A DNA stretch of 64,000 nucleotides from Candidatus Gastranaerophilales bacterium (GTDB lineage: Bacteria; Cyanobacteriota; Vampirovibrionia; Gastranaerophilales; Gastranaerophilaceae), in contig CANQNW010000003.1 in the NCBI GenBank assembly GCA_947625305.1, positions 124,001 through 188,000 of the forward strand, read 5' to 3'. Position 1 is the first letter of the stretch. The number at the start of each line of letters is the position of its first letter. Positions 45,079 through 55,308 of this stretch are shown here, piece after piece. The notes under the pieces were generated by a model. It was not told where the DNA came from, searched no databases, and was given only the letters and a program-made list of their open reading frames with translations. A program made the translations under genes and the position numbers.

Positions 45079-46295
45079 TTTTTTAAATCAGTATACAGTT
45101 CACCAATCATATAAAGACTGCCCGTTACAACTTTCAGGCAGTCTTTTTGCAAAAATGCCTTTAAGTCATTTCTGTCAAAAACTTTAACTTTTTTTAGCCA
45201 AGAATTTTTTAAAATAAACTCTTTATAAGAAAGCGCATTTTTATGATGAAATTCGTAAAAATAAATTTCATCATCTTCTTTAAAGAGATTTTTAGCATAT
45301 GTTAAATAATCTTTTGTGTTAAGTGAGGAATATAAAAATATTTTCTTTTTATCTTTAAAATAGAAGTCAAGATTTTTTTTGAGTTCTAAAGCACCGTCAG
45401 GGTTATGAGCCCCGTCAATTATTAAGTTTTTTTCTTTTATATACTCAAATCTTGCACCCCAGCTGACATTTTTTAATGCATGAAAAATGGCATCTTCGGG
45501 GATATTCAATAATTGCGCCCCTTTAACGGCAAGCGGAAGATTTTTTTGCTGATATAATCCCAAAAGAGAAAACGGATAACTTTTACCGTCAATTAATGCA
45601 GTATTACAGCCATTCTCGTATTTTATCGGAATATTTTTAACAATTACAAGTTTTGAATGTTTTTCATCCGTAATTTTCTTTATAACCTCAAGTCCCAAGT
45701 TATTTTCATTAATAATAACAACTGAATTATCCTTAATTATTCCCGCTTTCTCAAATGCTATTTGTTCGATTGTACCGCCAAGTCTGTCTGTATGGTCTAA
45801 AGATATTGATGTAATTATTGATAATTCGCTTTTTTTAATTACATTAACGGCATCAAACCTTCCGCCAAGTCCTGTTTCCATTACTGCATAATCAACTTTC
45901 TTATCATAAAAATATTTAAAACAGACTGCTGTTAAAATTTCAAATTCCGTTAAATCTATATTATTTTTTTCCGCCAAAGTGCATATTTCACTTGTATATA
46001 AGGCAAAGTCTTCTTGAGAAATATCATTATTATTAATTTTTATTCGTTCGGTGTATTCAATCAAATGCGGGCTTGTGTATAATCCTGTTTTAAACCCTTG
46101 AGATTTTAATATTTCTGCAAGAATAGCGGATACAGAGCCTTTTCCGTTAGTACCCGCTATATGAATAACCTTTATTTTATCCTGCGGATTACCGATTAAA
46201 TTTAGCAAAGTCCTTATCCTGTCAAGTCCGAGATTAATATAAAACTTACTCTGCGAGGTTAAAAGTTCTTTTGATTTTGTATAATTTAAATTCAT
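45075..46295 (-). CDS. folC: Folylpolyglutamate/dihydrofolate synthase
   Basis: A 406-residue Mur-ligase-type enzyme that adds glutamate to folates. The P-loop HIAGTNGKGSVSAILA near residue 45 and TSPHLIEYTERIKIN near 76 are diagnostic of FolC. A typical MurE/MurF-like ADP-forming ligase would show TGTNGKTT; here AGTNGKGS marks FolC. It ends the mur cluster and shares a four-base overlap with murG, so it is translationally coupled to cell-wall genes. Confidence 0.94.
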   Translation of the reverse strand: MNLNYTKSKELLTSQSKFYINLGLDRIRTLLNLIGNPQDKIKVIHIAGTNGKGSVSAILAEILKSQGFKTGLYTSPHLIEYTERIKINNNDISQEDFALYTSEICTLAEKNNIDLTEFEILTAVCFKYFYDKKVDYAVMETGLGGRFDAVNVIKKSELSIITSISLDHTDRLGGTIEQIAFEKAGIIKDNSVVIINENNLGLEVIKKITDEKHSKLVIVKNIPIKYENGCNTALIDGKSYPFSLLGLYQQKNLPLAVKGAQLLNIPEDAIFHALKNVSWGARFEYIKEKNLIIDGAHNPDGALELKKNLDFYFKDKKKIFLYSSLNTKDYLTYAKNLFKEDDEIYFYEFHHKNALSYKEFILKNSWLKKVKVFDRNDLKAFLQKDCLKVVTGSLYMIGELYTDLKN

Positions 46296-47413
46296 TGTAT
46301 TATGCTTTTTAATTGGTTAACTATTGTATCTGCGGGATTTGTTTTTGCTAAAGCAACAGTGCATTCTCTCATTTTGTTTAATTTATCATTATCCGATAAT
46401 ACCTGAGAAATTGTATTTAAAAGATTTTCGCCCGTGCAATCCGCATCTTCTAAGTATAAAGAAACACCTTTTTCGCACATTTCTTTAGCATTTTTTCTCT
46501 GATGATCCTGCGCAGCATAAGGGTATGGTATTAATATTGAAACAAGGTTGCATTGAATAATTTCGGTTAAACTCAAAGACCCTGCTCTTGCAATTACTAT
46601 ATCAGAAGCCTTTAATGAATATACCATTTCATCAAAATACGGGCATACAAAGATATCAGGATTATTTTTATATTCGGGGTAAATTTTATCAAGTTCCGAT
46701 ATCGTTTCATCATACTTCTTTTTGCCTGTTTGAAGGATTATATAAGCATTATAAGTTTCATTTAATGTCTTAAGTATATTAATCATGGCATTATTGATTG
46801 TTTTAGCGCCCTGCGAACCGCCCATTGCGAATATAACCAATTTATCCTCAGCAATATTTAATTTTTTTCTGGCTTCGGTTTTTGTAACAGTAAAAAAAGC
46901 TTCTCTTACAGGGTTTCCGTTAAATTGAATATTTTTAGATTTTAATACTTTTTTAGCACATTCAAAGGCAACCGAAACAACCTTAGCTTTAGGTGCTGCC
47001 AGCTTTGATACAAGCCCCGGCACGGAGTCGCAATCATGAATCATATAAGGTTTTTTCTTTACTATTGAAGCAAGCACAATCGGAGCAGATACATATCCGC
47101 CTGTCGTAAAAACGGCATCTGGGTTATATTCTTTTAAATATGAAAGAGCTTTTATAAAAGCTTTACAAAGAGTAAATGCCCATTTAATCAAAGCAAAATT
47201 AAGTTTTCTCGGCATACCTGTCACATCAACGGGAAGAAATTCAACCTCAGGATAATTTTTGCAGATATCAAATTCTAAATTATTCGGGTTGCCGATAAAA
47301 TAAATTTTTTTGGTATCTTCATCCTTTAAAAGCTTATCAACAATGGTAAAAGCGGGGTAAATATGTCCGCCCGTTCCTCCGCCCGATATAAAATACACTC
47401 TGTTACCTGACAT
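46292..47413 (-). CDS. murG: UDP-N-acetylglucosamine transferase MurG
   Basis: A 373-residue inner-membrane-associated glycosyltransferase that converts lipid I to lipid II. The N-terminal GGTGGHIYPA motif binds the lipid phosphate; GGSQGAKTINNAM near residue 196 and the C-terminal SLSLTEIIQCN and PYPYAAQDHQ motifs bind UDP-GlcNAc. AAGG serves as ribosome site. Start overlaps the ftsW end by 11 bases. Confidence 0.97.
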   Translation of the reverse strand: MSGNRVYFISGGGTGGHIYPAFTIVDKLLKDEDTKKIYFIGNPNNLEFDICKNYPEVEFLPVDVTGMPRKLNFALIKWAFTLCKAFIKALSYLKEYNPDAVFTTGGYVSAPIVLASIVKKKPYMIHDCDSVPGLVSKLAAPKAKVVSVAFECAKKVLKSKNIQFNGNPVREAFFTVTKTEARKKLNIAEDKLVIFAMGGSQGAKTINNAMINILKTLNETYNAYIILQTGKKKYDETISELDKIYPEYKNNPDIFVCPYFDEMVYSLKASDIVIARAGSLSLTEIIQCNLVSILIPYPYAAQDHQRKNAKEMCEKGVSLYLEDADCTGENLLNTISQVLSDNDKLNKMRECTVALAKTNPADTIVNQLKSIIQ

Positions 47414-48536
47414 TTGGGAACCTTCTTATTCTTTTTTTTGAAATATTTAATAAAACACCAATCATGCACATAGTGATAAATAAAGATGTACCTCCATAGC
47501 TTATAAACGGGAGCGGAACACCCGTTGCGGGGAACATAGAACTTGCAACCGCAATATTAATAAAAGCCTGAAGTGTAATAGAAACAGTAATACCCGCCGA
47601 TAAAAGCTTGCCGAAAACATCCTCGCATTTAGCGGAAATTAATAAACCTCTTTGAAGAAAAGCAAGGAATAAGCCGATAATTAACAGACATCCGATAAAA
47701 CCGAATTCTTCAGCAAAAACGGCGAAAATAAAGTCCGTATGACCTTCAGGGAGCCACCCGAGTTTTTGAACTGAATTCCCGTAGCCTTCTCCGAAAAACC
47801 CGCCTGCAACAAATGCCACCATTGATTGAATAATATTATACCCTGCGCCATACGGGTCAGCCTCAGGGTGAAGCCAAGTTTGAATTCTTTGTTTTTGGAA
47901 TGATTGTATTGCAACACTAATACCTAATGCACCTATACAAACACCCGTTATTATTAATTTAATGCTTCCGCCTGCCGCAAAATACATAAATAGTGAGGAC
48001 AGCATTAAAATTATTACCATACTTAAATTAGGCTGTTTAAAAATCAGCCCCAGCATAATAATTATGGGGATAAAATACTTAAATTGACGTGAATCAAAAA
48101 TATTGACATTTTTGGAAAACGCACTTGCAAGCAGCATAATAACGGATAATTTAGCGGCCTCAGACGGCTGGAATTGAACAGGCCCTAATGTAAGCCACCT
48201 TGTAGCACCGTTAACTGTAGTACCAAAAAAATGCACGCATACAAGAAGAAAAATTATAGCCCACGCAAACGGCAGAGCCAATCTATCCAGTGCTTTATAG
48301 TTTATTCTGCTTATTATCATCATTGCAATAAACCCGAGAATAAACCATATAAACTGCCTTAATACAAAGAAAGTCGAATGAGTTCCCTGCATAATACATT
48401 TTGGAGCACCTGCAGAAAATATGGCTAAAAATCCTACTATAATTAAAAATAAAACAATAAATGTAAGGGTAGAATCGTACCCTGAAAGCATTATGGAATT
48501 ATTTTGATTTATATTATTATAATTTGGATTTGACAT
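47403..48536 (-). CDS. ftsW: FtsW/RodA-type lipid II polymerase
   Basis: A 377-residue polytopic membrane protein (about ten helices) of the SEDS family, which polymerises lipid II. The conserved GVPLPFISYGGTS motif is near the C-terminus, and HPEADPYGAGYNIIQS is the typical large periplasmic loop. The ATG at 48536 is chosen over a longer upstream frame because it avoids a non-conserved extension and overlaps murD by only 20 bases. The position between murD and murG indicates FtsW rather than RodA. Confidence 0.93.
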   Translation of the reverse strand: MSNPNYNNINQNNSIMLSGYDSTLTFIVLFLIIVGFLAIFSAGAPKCIMQGTHSTFFVLRQFIWFILGFIAMMIISRINYKALDRLALPFAWAIIFLLVCVHFFGTTVNGATRWLTLGPVQFQPSEAAKLSVIMLLASAFSKNVNIFDSRQFKYFIPIIIMLGLIFKQPNLSMVIILMLSSLFMYFAAGGSIKLIITGVCIGALGISVAIQSFQKQRIQTWLHPEADPYGAGYNIIQSMVAFVAGGFFGEGYGNSVQKLGWLPEGHTDFIFAVFAEEFGFIGCLLIIGLFLAFLQRGLLISAKCEDVFGKLLSAGITVSITLQAFINIAVASSMFPATGVPLPFISYGGTSLFITMCMIGVLLNISKKRIRRFPNVR

Positions 48537-49866
48537 ATTCTTTAAACACTTCTCCTCTGTGTTCATAGCTGTTAAACATATCATAACTTGCGCAAGCTGG
48601 CGATAATAAAACAACCTCGTCATTTAAAGTTAAGGAAATATCAACTGCCTGCTGGAGCGAAGCGGCATCAATTATATTATTAAAGCCGTTTTTCCGCATA
48701 TTTTCTTTAAATCTTTGAGCCGCCTCGCCTATTAAGATTACGGTTGAGACGTATTTATTAACATAGTCCGTGCAAAATTCGGTTAAATCGGTATTTTTAT
48801 CCCTTCCTCCTGCAATAAGAGTAAGTTTTTTACCGTCAAAAGCTTTTAATGCAACAAAAGAGGCTTCAGGATTCGTAGCTTTGGAATCATTATAAAAAGC
48901 TTTCCCTTGGACGTCTGCAACATATTCAATTCTGTGTTCTACAGGTTTAAACGACATAATTTGCTGTTTTATATGTTCATTTGATATCCCGATTAATTTT
49001 GCTATGACTATTGCACACATTGTGTTTTGATAATTATGTTCGCCGACAAGCGGAATATCAGAGAGTTTAATAATTTCTTCCTCCGTATTTCTTTTAAAAT
49101 AAATCGAATTATTTTTAATATAACAGCAGTTTTTATCCGTTTCACGGGCATAAATATATTTTTCGCCCGAATATGTTTTGGAAAACTCAAATATTTTCTC
49201 ATCAGCACCGCTAAATACCGCATACATAGGCTGTTTATAATCTTTAAAAAGACTTGTTTTTGCCTCGAAATACTTATCAAGTCCGCCGTGCCAATCTATA
49301 TGATCGGGAGTAAAAGTAAGAAAACAAGCTATCTGCGGACGAAATGTCGGAGATGTGGCAAGCTGAAAAGAACTTGCTTCGCAAACAAAATAATCTGGTT
49401 TTTTATCCAGTAAAGAAGTGGGCGGAACACCGATATTTCCGCAAACAGGCGCATTATATTCGCTTGAGAGAATGTGAGATGTTAAATATGTTGTGGTGGT
49501 TTTTCCGTTTGTTCCCGTAATGGCTATAAAAGGCGAATCAGCCTCAAGATAGGCAAGTTCAACTTCTCCTATTACATTAATATTTTTTTCTTTTAATCTT
49601 GCAAAAATCTCACTTTTAGGCGGAATTCCGGGGCTTGTAATCGCAATATAAGAGTCATTAATAAATTCATCACTGTGTCCGCCCGTTTCTACTTTTATAC
49701 CTTCATTTTCAAGTTCTTTAACCATTTCCCTGTCTTTATCTTCAAGCGGTTTAAACTCTGTTATAAAGCATTGAGCGCCTTTGGAATTCAAATATTTTGC
49801 AGCCGAAACTCCGCTTTTACTAAGACCCAATATTAAAACTTTTTTGTCAATCCATTTTCTTTTCAT
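48517..49866 (-). CDS. murD: UDP-N-acetylmuramoylalanine-D-glutamate ligase MurD
   Basis: A 449-residue cytoplasmic ligase of peptidoglycan synthesis. An N-terminal Rossmann fold (GLSKSGVSAAKYL) binds the UDP sugar, the P-loop GTNGKTTTTYL near residue 117 binds ATP, and NDSKATNPEA and AGGRDKNTDL are the C-terminal signatures. AGGGA precedes the ATG. Six bases after mraY. Confidence 0.97.
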   Translation of the reverse strand: MKRKWIDKKVLILGLSKSGVSAAKYLNSKGAQCFITEFKPLEDKDREMVKELENEGIKVETGGHSDEFINDSYIAITSPGIPPKSEIFARLKEKNINVIGEVELAYLEADSPFIAITGTNGKTTTTYLTSHILSSEYNAPVCGNIGVPPTSLLDKKPDYFVCEASSFQLATSPTFRPQIACFLTFTPDHIDWHGGLDKYFEAKTSLFKDYKQPMYAVFSGADEKIFEFSKTYSGEKYIYARETDKNCCYIKNNSIYFKRNTEEEIIKLSDIPLVGEHNYQNTMCAIVIAKLIGISNEHIKQQIMSFKPVEHRIEYVADVQGKAFYNDSKATNPEASFVALKAFDGKKLTLIAGGRDKNTDLTEFCTDYVNKYVSTVILIGEAAQRFKENMRKNGFNNIIDAASLQQAVDISLTLNDEVVLLSPACASYDMFNSYEHRGEVFKEYVKSKL

Positions 49867-49872
49867 AATTCC

Positions 49873-50847
49873 CTACCATAAGTAATTAAATAAAATAACA
49901 GCGATTGTACAGAATATCAAACTAACGAGCGAAAATACAATAACGATTTTATTCTCGCTCCACCCCGAAAGCTCAAAATGATGATGTATAGGGCTCATTT
50001 TAAACACTCTTTTCCCCGTCAGTTTAAAGCTTGTAACTTGAATTATAACAGACATTGTTTCACAAAAGAAAAGAAAGCCTATTAACAAAATCCAAAGTTC
50101 AAATTTTCCCATAACAGCAAGCACTGCCAATAGCCCGCCAAGCGCTAAAGAACCTGTATCACCCATAAATACTTTAGCGGGATACTTGTTAAAGTATAAA
50201 AAGCCGATAACAGCACCAACCGTAGCAGCTGATATTATCGCCAAATCAGCCTGACCCGTAATTGCAGAAACTATTGCACAAGCGGTAAATGCTACAGCAC
50301 AGTTTGCAGAGGCAAGCCCGTCTAATCCGTCCGTTAAATTAACGGCATTAGATACCCCTGTTATAAAAAACAGTGCGAAAAACGGATAAAAATAATGCAA
50401 ATCAAAACTGAACTGACCTAAACTTAAATAAGTCTGCCCCGTAACAGTCATATATGCGGCAGGCAAAAGCCCGATTGCTATTTGGAAAAATAATTTATTC
50501 CTCGGAGTTAAACCCGCTTTATTTTCTTTATGCTTAATTTTTCCCAAATCATCTTTTAAACCTGCAAGCATAAAGAATAAAAATGTCATTAGTATTATCA
50601 TGGCTGAAGGTGTAAGGCTTTGATTCATAGTCAATACCGCAAGTGATGCCATAATAATTGATACAACAATAAAAACTCCGCCCGTTGTAGGTGTTCCTGC
50701 TTTTTTTGCATGATTTTCAGGAGCATCCTCTAAAATATACTGGGTATACATTTTTTTCTTAAGAAAATCAATATAAACAACCCCGAATAACAGAGTTAAA
50801 ACAAAAGCCACAAGCAGAGCAACTATTATTAATATATTAAATCCCAT
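49873..50847 (-). CDS. mraY: Phospho-N-acetylmuramoyl-pentapeptide transferase MraY
   Basis: A 324-residue integral membrane enzyme making lipid I. About ten hydrophobic helices; GLKDDLGKI near 95, NLTDGLDGLA near 170, FMGDTGSLALGG and the cytoplasmic SPIHHHFELSGW loop are diagnostic. The start shares one base with the murF stop region, giving tight coupling. Confidence 0.97.
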   Translation of the reverse strand: MGFNILIIVALLVAFVLTLLFGVVYIDFLKKKMYTQYILEDAPENHAKKAGTPTTGGVFIVVSIIMASLAVLTMNQSLTPSAMIILMTFLFFMLAGLKDDLGKIKHKENKAGLTPRNKLFFQIAIGLLPAAYMTVTGQTYLSLGQFSFDLHYFYPFFALFFITGVSNAVNLTDGLDGLASANCAVAFTACAIVSAITGQADLAIISAATVGAVIGFLYFNKYPAKVFMGDTGSLALGGLLAVLAVMGKFELWILLIGFLFFCETMSVIIQVTSFKLTGKRVFKMSPIHHHFELSGWSENKIVIVFSLVSLIFCTIAVILFNYLW

Positions 50848-52166
50848 TATTTATTTAACTCCTCAATAATATCTTCAAATTTCATAAATCTTGATGCCTT
50901 TAAAAGTATATTGGAATTCTTAGGAAGTTTATTTTTAATAAAATCCGCAAGCTCTTTTTTACTTTCAAAATGAATTGTTTTAACCTTAGAGGGATTTATA
51001 AATTTCGCAAGTTCCCCCGTTGTTAAAACATAATCACATTCGTAATTATCAATAAATTCGCCTGTTTTTGTATGATATTCTTCTTCATTTAACCCAAGTT
51101 CACCCATATCCCCTAAAACTAACGATTTAGGCGAAGGGGTATAAGATAAAAATGTATTTATGGCAGCTTTTACGGATTCAGGGTTTGAATTATAGCTGTC
51201 ATTAATAATTTTAAACCCTTTTATTTCTTGAACGTCCCATCTTTTTTCTATCGGCGAAAATTCTTCAAGACCATTTGCAATAATATCTTCACTAAGCCCT
51301 GCAAATAAACCTGCCTCAATAACGGCAAGCGCATTTTGAATATTATGCTCGCCCGCTGCATTTAATTTATATTCATATCCTTTATAATTAAATTTGCAAG
51401 AAAATGCAGTCATTTCAAGTATTTTTAAATTTTTATCATTAAGGCTGAAATAAATTGTATTTTGCTTATTATCATTCACCTGCCTGATTAAAGGGTTATC
51501 ATGCGCAATTAAAATCCCGTTTTGCTTAATATAGTGAGCGATTTCAAACTTAGCTTTTGCTATATTTAAAAGAGAACCCAATCTGCCTATATGTGCGCTG
51601 CCCGCATTAACAATAATACCGATATCAGGCTCAGAATACTTTGAAAGTAAATCTATTTCTCCAAAACCTCTCATTCCCATTTCAACAATTAAATATTTAG
51701 TCGAAGGTTCAAGAGAAGAAAGTGTCTGGCATAGGCCTATTTCATTATTATGATTTAATATTGATTTAACGGTTTCACCCGCATTTTTAAAAACACAAAA
51801 AAGCATTTCTTTAACGGTTGTTTTTCCGCTGCTCCCCGTAACTGCTATTGTATAAGGATTAATCTTATTTTTATAAAAATGAGCAAGCTTTAAATAAGTT
51901 TCTTTAGTGTCTTTAACATAAAGAATTATTTTAGAATTATCAAAAATTTTCGTTTTATCCGAAGTAAAATACCCTTCGGCACCGCTATTGAGCGCATTTT
52001 GAATAAAATTTTCACCGTCAAAATTCTCACCCTTAAGCGGAATATAAATTTCGCCCGCTTTTATTGTTCTTGTATCGGTTGAAAAGGCAAATAAATCTAT
52101 AGCCTCATCCCCTTTTAAAAGTTGCGCCCCGCTTGCTTTAATTATCTCACCTAAACTAAGTTTCAT
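50847..52166 (-). CDS. murF: UDP-MurNAc-tripeptide-D-alanyl-D-alanine ligase MurF
   Basis: A 439-residue cytoplasmic ligase adding D-Ala-D-Ala to the UDP-tripeptide. The P-loop is TGSSGKTTVKEM near residue 109; NHNNEIGLCQTL and IVEMGMRGFGEI are MurF-type signatures; NDSYNSNPESV near 305 is the C-terminal one. AGGGGA before the ATG. It heads the murF-mraY-murD-ftsW-murG-folC cluster. murA, murB, murC and murE are not in the window. Confidence 0.96.
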   Translation of the reverse strand: MKLSLGEIIKASGAQLLKGDEAIDLFAFSTDTRTIKAGEIYIPLKGENFDGENFIQNALNSGAEGYFTSDKTKIFDNSKIILYVKDTKETYLKLAHFYKNKINPYTIAVTGSSGKTTVKEMLFCVFKNAGETVKSILNHNNEIGLCQTLSSLEPSTKYLIVEMGMRGFGEIDLLSKYSEPDIGIIVNAGSAHIGRLGSLLNIAKAKFEIAHYIKQNGILIAHDNPLIRQVNDNKQNTIYFSLNDKNLKILEMTAFSCKFNYKGYEYKLNAAGEHNIQNALAVIEAGLFAGLSEDIIANGLEEFSPIEKRWDVQEIKGFKIINDSYNSNPESVKAAINTFLSYTPSPKSLVLGDMGELGLNEEEYHTKTGEFIDNYECDYVLTTGELAKFINPSKVKTIHFESKKELADFIKNKLPKNSNILLKASRFMKFEDIIEELNK

Positions 52167-52238
52167 AATTATCCCCTGAATACATTTATTTTAACATAAA
52201 TATTACAAGGGAGTATTAGAAATTTTAATACTTAGAAA

Positions 52239-52640
52239 TTATTCCGCATAGCCTGACGGTATCAGTTGTTGAGAAGAACTGTCTTTATCTACATAATAGT
52301 AATCAGATGCCTCTCTTGATGCCCTGTTATATTTTTTTTCATCATAATTTTTAGTAGTTTTTTTAGTATCTTTAACTACATTCCATTTTTTACCAACCAA
52401 TTCTTTTCTAAATTCTTTGCTTAACAAAGTCAAATGATATGTACTTAATTGAGGATCTCTTTTTCGTTCATAAGAATTTAAATTTGAATCATAAACCATA
52501 TCATCAATTCTTTCATCAGGTCTTGAAGAACGGGAATAAACAATTCTGTCTTTTTCATCATTTACTATGATTTTAGAGGCAAAACACGGTATTGATGATA
52601 ATAATGTTAAAAACATAATTAATAAACAAATTTTTTTCAT
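52239..52640 (-). CDS. Exported hypothetical protein
   Basis: A 133-residue secreted protein. Signal peptide MKKICLLIMFLTLLSSIPCFA, then a highly charged mature part rich in Arg, Lys, Asp and Tyr (SRSSRPDERIDDMVYDS, REASDYYYVDKDSSSQQ). No domain recognised. GAGGAA precedes the ATG. It lies upstream of murF on the same strand, separated by 72 bases. Confidence 0.75.
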   Translation of the reverse strand: MKKICLLIMFLTLLSSIPCFASKIIVNDEKDRIVYSRSSRPDERIDDMVYDSNLNSYERKRDPQLSTYHLTLLSKEFRKELVGKKWNVVKDTKKTTKNYDEKKYNRASREASDYYYVDKDSSSQQLIPSGYAE

Positions 52641-52816
52641 AATTCCTCACTGAATTTAAATTTATTCTTTAATTATAATAACATTTTATTTCAAGTTTTA
52701 ACAATATGTTTAAAGATAATTTTTTGTAACAAAAAACTTAATAAAAGTTTTTTTAATGTAAATTTTGAGTTGAAAAAATACTTTATATACATGTGTAGAA
52801 AAGGAACATAAGTATA

Positions 52817-53923
52817 ATGATTAATTCAATAGATGCAAATTATGCAGTAAATCAAGCATCAGGGCAAATTCGCAAAACGGTTTCAAAAACAGCGGTAAAT
52901 GCAGGAGTTAAAGCAGCAGAACAAACTTCTGAAACATTTTCAAGTACATTAAAAAGCGGAATAACAGGAACTGCAATGTACCAAGGAATTCCGTTAGTTA
53001 ATTTTATAAAAAGAGCAATTAAAATTCCTGAAGTTATAACTACAGACGGTATTAATATTAATACAAAAGCTGTATTGCAGAACATGGATAAAAATATACT
53101 TGAATCATTTAAAAATATATTTAAAGGAAAAGACGGTTCATTTGTTCAAAGATTTTTAAATTTTCTTAATCAATCCGAAAAAAATCAAAAAAATTTCTCT
53201 AATTTTAAAGAAGTTTTATCTGCACAGAAATCGGTAAATAAAATTGCAGCGAAAGGCACTGAAGATGTAGTGAAGGCAGCGCAGAAAAATTTATCCGGTT
53301 CTGTCAGCAAATTTATAAATCCCAGAAAATATGCGGCCGAAACAGTTGCAGATTTGACAAAAGAGTTAAAAGAAACTTCAGGATTTAAAAAATTATTTAA
53401 ATCTTTTGAATTAAAAAATGCGGTAAAGAATTTAGACAAGCTTGAAAAAGGCGCTAAAAGCACAAGCAAATTAGGCAAGCTTATGAAGAGCAGCGGTGCT
53501 AAAGGCATGCTGATATTAAGCGGAGTTGTTGAACTTTTCACCGAAGTAAGACCTGCATTTAAAGAACTTGGTGTAAAAAAAGGATTAAAACAATTAGGTA
53601 AATCTACTATAAAAGTATTAGGTGATACATTCGGATATGTTGCAGGCAGTCAATTAGGTACGGCTGCAGGAAGTTTAGCAGGTGCATTTGCAGCCGCAAA
53701 AATAGCAGCAATAACAGGAACGGCAGTAGCACCCGGAGTTGGTACGGTAATCGGAAGTTTATGCGGATTTGCATGCGGTTTATTAGGTTCTTGGGCAGTA
53801 AGAAAAGTTATTTCTCCACTTACAAAAAGTGAAAGAGATATTGCAAAAGAACAAGAGCCTCAAGTTCAAGATAATCCTTTTGCAGAATTCCCGACTTATG
53901 AATTAAACACATATTTAGCATAA
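52817..53923 (+). CDS. Hypothetical protein with a glycine-zipper membrane segment
   Basis: A 368-residue protein of unknown function. The first 60 residues are polar; the middle (about 80-240) is lysine-rich and helical. Residues about 270-335 are a long Gly/Ala-rich hydrophobic segment with GxxxG spacing (YVAGSQLGTAAGSLAGAFAA, then GTVIGSLCGFACGLLGSW) typical of membrane-inserting glycine zippers, as in some pore-forming or translocation domains. No signal peptide. AAGGAA before the ATG and a hairpin after the stop make it monocistronic. Confidence 0.7.
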   Translation: MINSIDANYAVNQASGQIRKTVSKTAVNAGVKAAEQTSETFSSTLKSGITGTAMYQGIPLVNFIKRAIKIPEVITTDGININTKAVLQNMDKNILESFKNIFKGKDGSFVQRFLNFLNQSEKNQKNFSNFKEVLSAQKSVNKIAAKGTEDVVKAAQKNLSGSVSKFINPRKYAAETVADLTKELKETSGFKKLFKSFELKNAVKNLDKLEKGAKSTSKLGKLMKSSGAKGMLILSGVVELFTEVRPAFKELGVKKGLKQLGKSTIKVLGDTFGYVAGSQLGTAAGSLAGAFAAAKIAAITGTAVAPGVGTVIGSLCGFACGLLGSWAVRKVISPLTKSERDIAKEQEPQVQDNPFAEFPTYELNTYLA

Positions 53924-53941
53924 ATCAGATATAAAAGTTTC

Positions 53942-53969
53942 AAGTCCGTTTAATATTAAGCGGACTTTT
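53942..53969 (+). terminator. Terminator after the glycine-zipper gene
   Basis: AAGTCCGTTTAA pairs with TTAAGCGGACTT around a two-base loop, giving a stem of about 12 pairs. The T-tract (TTTT) is short, so strength is uncertain. Confidence 0.65.
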
Positions 53970-54107
53970 CGTATTATTTGCAAAATAAAATGCGACATAA
54001 AGCCGCATAAGTCAAGAAAGGAATGGTTAGACTATTAATTTATTTGTATTATTACACAATATTGTATAGTACGCAAATTAATGCATATTTGTTAACATTT
54101 CTTAACA

Positions 54108-54135
54108 TTGTGTTTAAAAGTATTAAAGATAATAT
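54108..54135 (+). promoter_or_regulatory. Possible promoter of the DUF2157 operon
   Basis: TTGTGT (54108-54113), 16 bases and TAATAT (54130-54135), 30 bases before the ATG at 54166, with CGGAGG between. Moderate match. Confidence 0.4.
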
Positions 54136-54165
54136 ACTTAAAACTATCGGAGGTTTTTGTATATT

Positions 54166-55308
54166 ATGGAAAAAAGGCTGAATAACTGGTTTCAAAAACA
54201 GCTAATAAATGAAGAAACATATAATATTCTCTTAAAAGAAGTTAAAGAAGAAACGGAACACAGAAGAAAAGTAGGTCTGACCGTTACTTTTTATATTATA
54301 GGGATAATACTTTTCGGCTTAGGCATTGCATCTTTTATAGCAGCCAATGATTGGATTATTGATTTTCTTAACCGTAACGAAATAATAAAAATTTTATTGG
54401 TTTCCTTATTAACTTTATCATCGTTATATTTTGGCTGGAAAATGGCATATGTAAAAGAAAATTTTGTTAAATTGGGCAAAGCTTTAATATGCTTATCTTC
54501 AATTCTTATAGGCTGTACTTATATGTTAATAGGGCAAATTTATAATTTTAATGCTCACAGTTCTTTTTTAATGATGCTTTGGTGCATTTCAATCGTGCCT
54601 TTAGCATATATATCCAGAGAAAAATTCGTTAATATTCTTGCAACAGGGGTCTTTATAGTCGGATTTATTTTATATTTAGCTGAAATTAATGTAAGGGAAG
54701 ATTCCATAATATTTTATATTCCGATAATTTTAGGGGCATTTTTATATCTTTTGGGAGGCATTAATTATATTAATGAAAAATACCATGAATTTGCGGTTTT
54801 TTATAAACTGCTGGGGTTAAAAGCAGTTTATATAACTCTTTTAATATTAACTTGCTGGGACTCATCTTATGACTTAAACCATTGGCAATGTATTGTTCCT
54901 GTTGCCGTTTTAATGCTTATATACATTATCAACGGCATTATGAACAGACATAAAGACTCATTATATTTAACCGAGGGCATTTACTTCTTTTTATTACTTG
55001 CAGGACTTTTGGCAATAATTACTCCTGATGAAATTCCTGCTTTACCTGTTATATTAGGTGCTCATTTATTCTTAATAACAATGTTCTATTATGCCGTTCA
55101 ATACGGATATAAATTTGAGAATGCAAAATTAATCAGTATGGCGCACGCCTTTATAGGAATATATTTATTTGTAATGTTTTGCAGGTACGGCTGGAGTTTC
55201 TTTGATAAAACAATATTTTTCCTCTTAAGCGGAATTATTCTTATAACGATGGGAATTTTATTTGAGAGAAAAAGAAAAGAATTAAAAAAGGAATTAAATA
55301 ATGGGTAA
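54166..55308 (+). CDS. DUF2157 membrane protein
   Basis: A 380-residue polytopic protein matching the DUF2157 pattern: a cytoplasmic helical N-terminus (NNWFQKQLINEETYNILLKE) followed by about ten transmembrane helices (IGIILFGLGIASFIAANDW, LYFGWKMAY). Role unknown. The ATG at 54166 is preferred to a TTG at 54157, with CGGAGG 12 bases before. It overlaps the GDYXXLXY gene by eight bases; these two families are often adjacent. Confidence 0.85.
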   Translation: MEKRLNNWFQKQLINEETYNILLKEVKEETEHRRKVGLTVTFYIIGIILFGLGIASFIAANDWIIDFLNRNEIIKILLVSLLTLSSLYFGWKMAYVKENFVKLGKALICLSSILIGCTYMLIGQIYNFNAHSSFLMMLWCISIVPLAYISREKFVNILATGVFIVGFILYLAEINVREDSIIFYIPIILGAFLYLLGGINYINEKYHEFAVFYKLLGLKAVYITLLILTCWDSSYDLNHWQCIVPVAVLMLIYIINGIMNRHKDSLYLTEGIYFFLLLAGLLAIITPDEIPALPVILGAHLFLITMFYYAVQYGYKFENAKLISMAHAFIGIYLFVMFCRYGWSFFDKTIFFLLSGIILITMGILFERKRKELKKELNNG

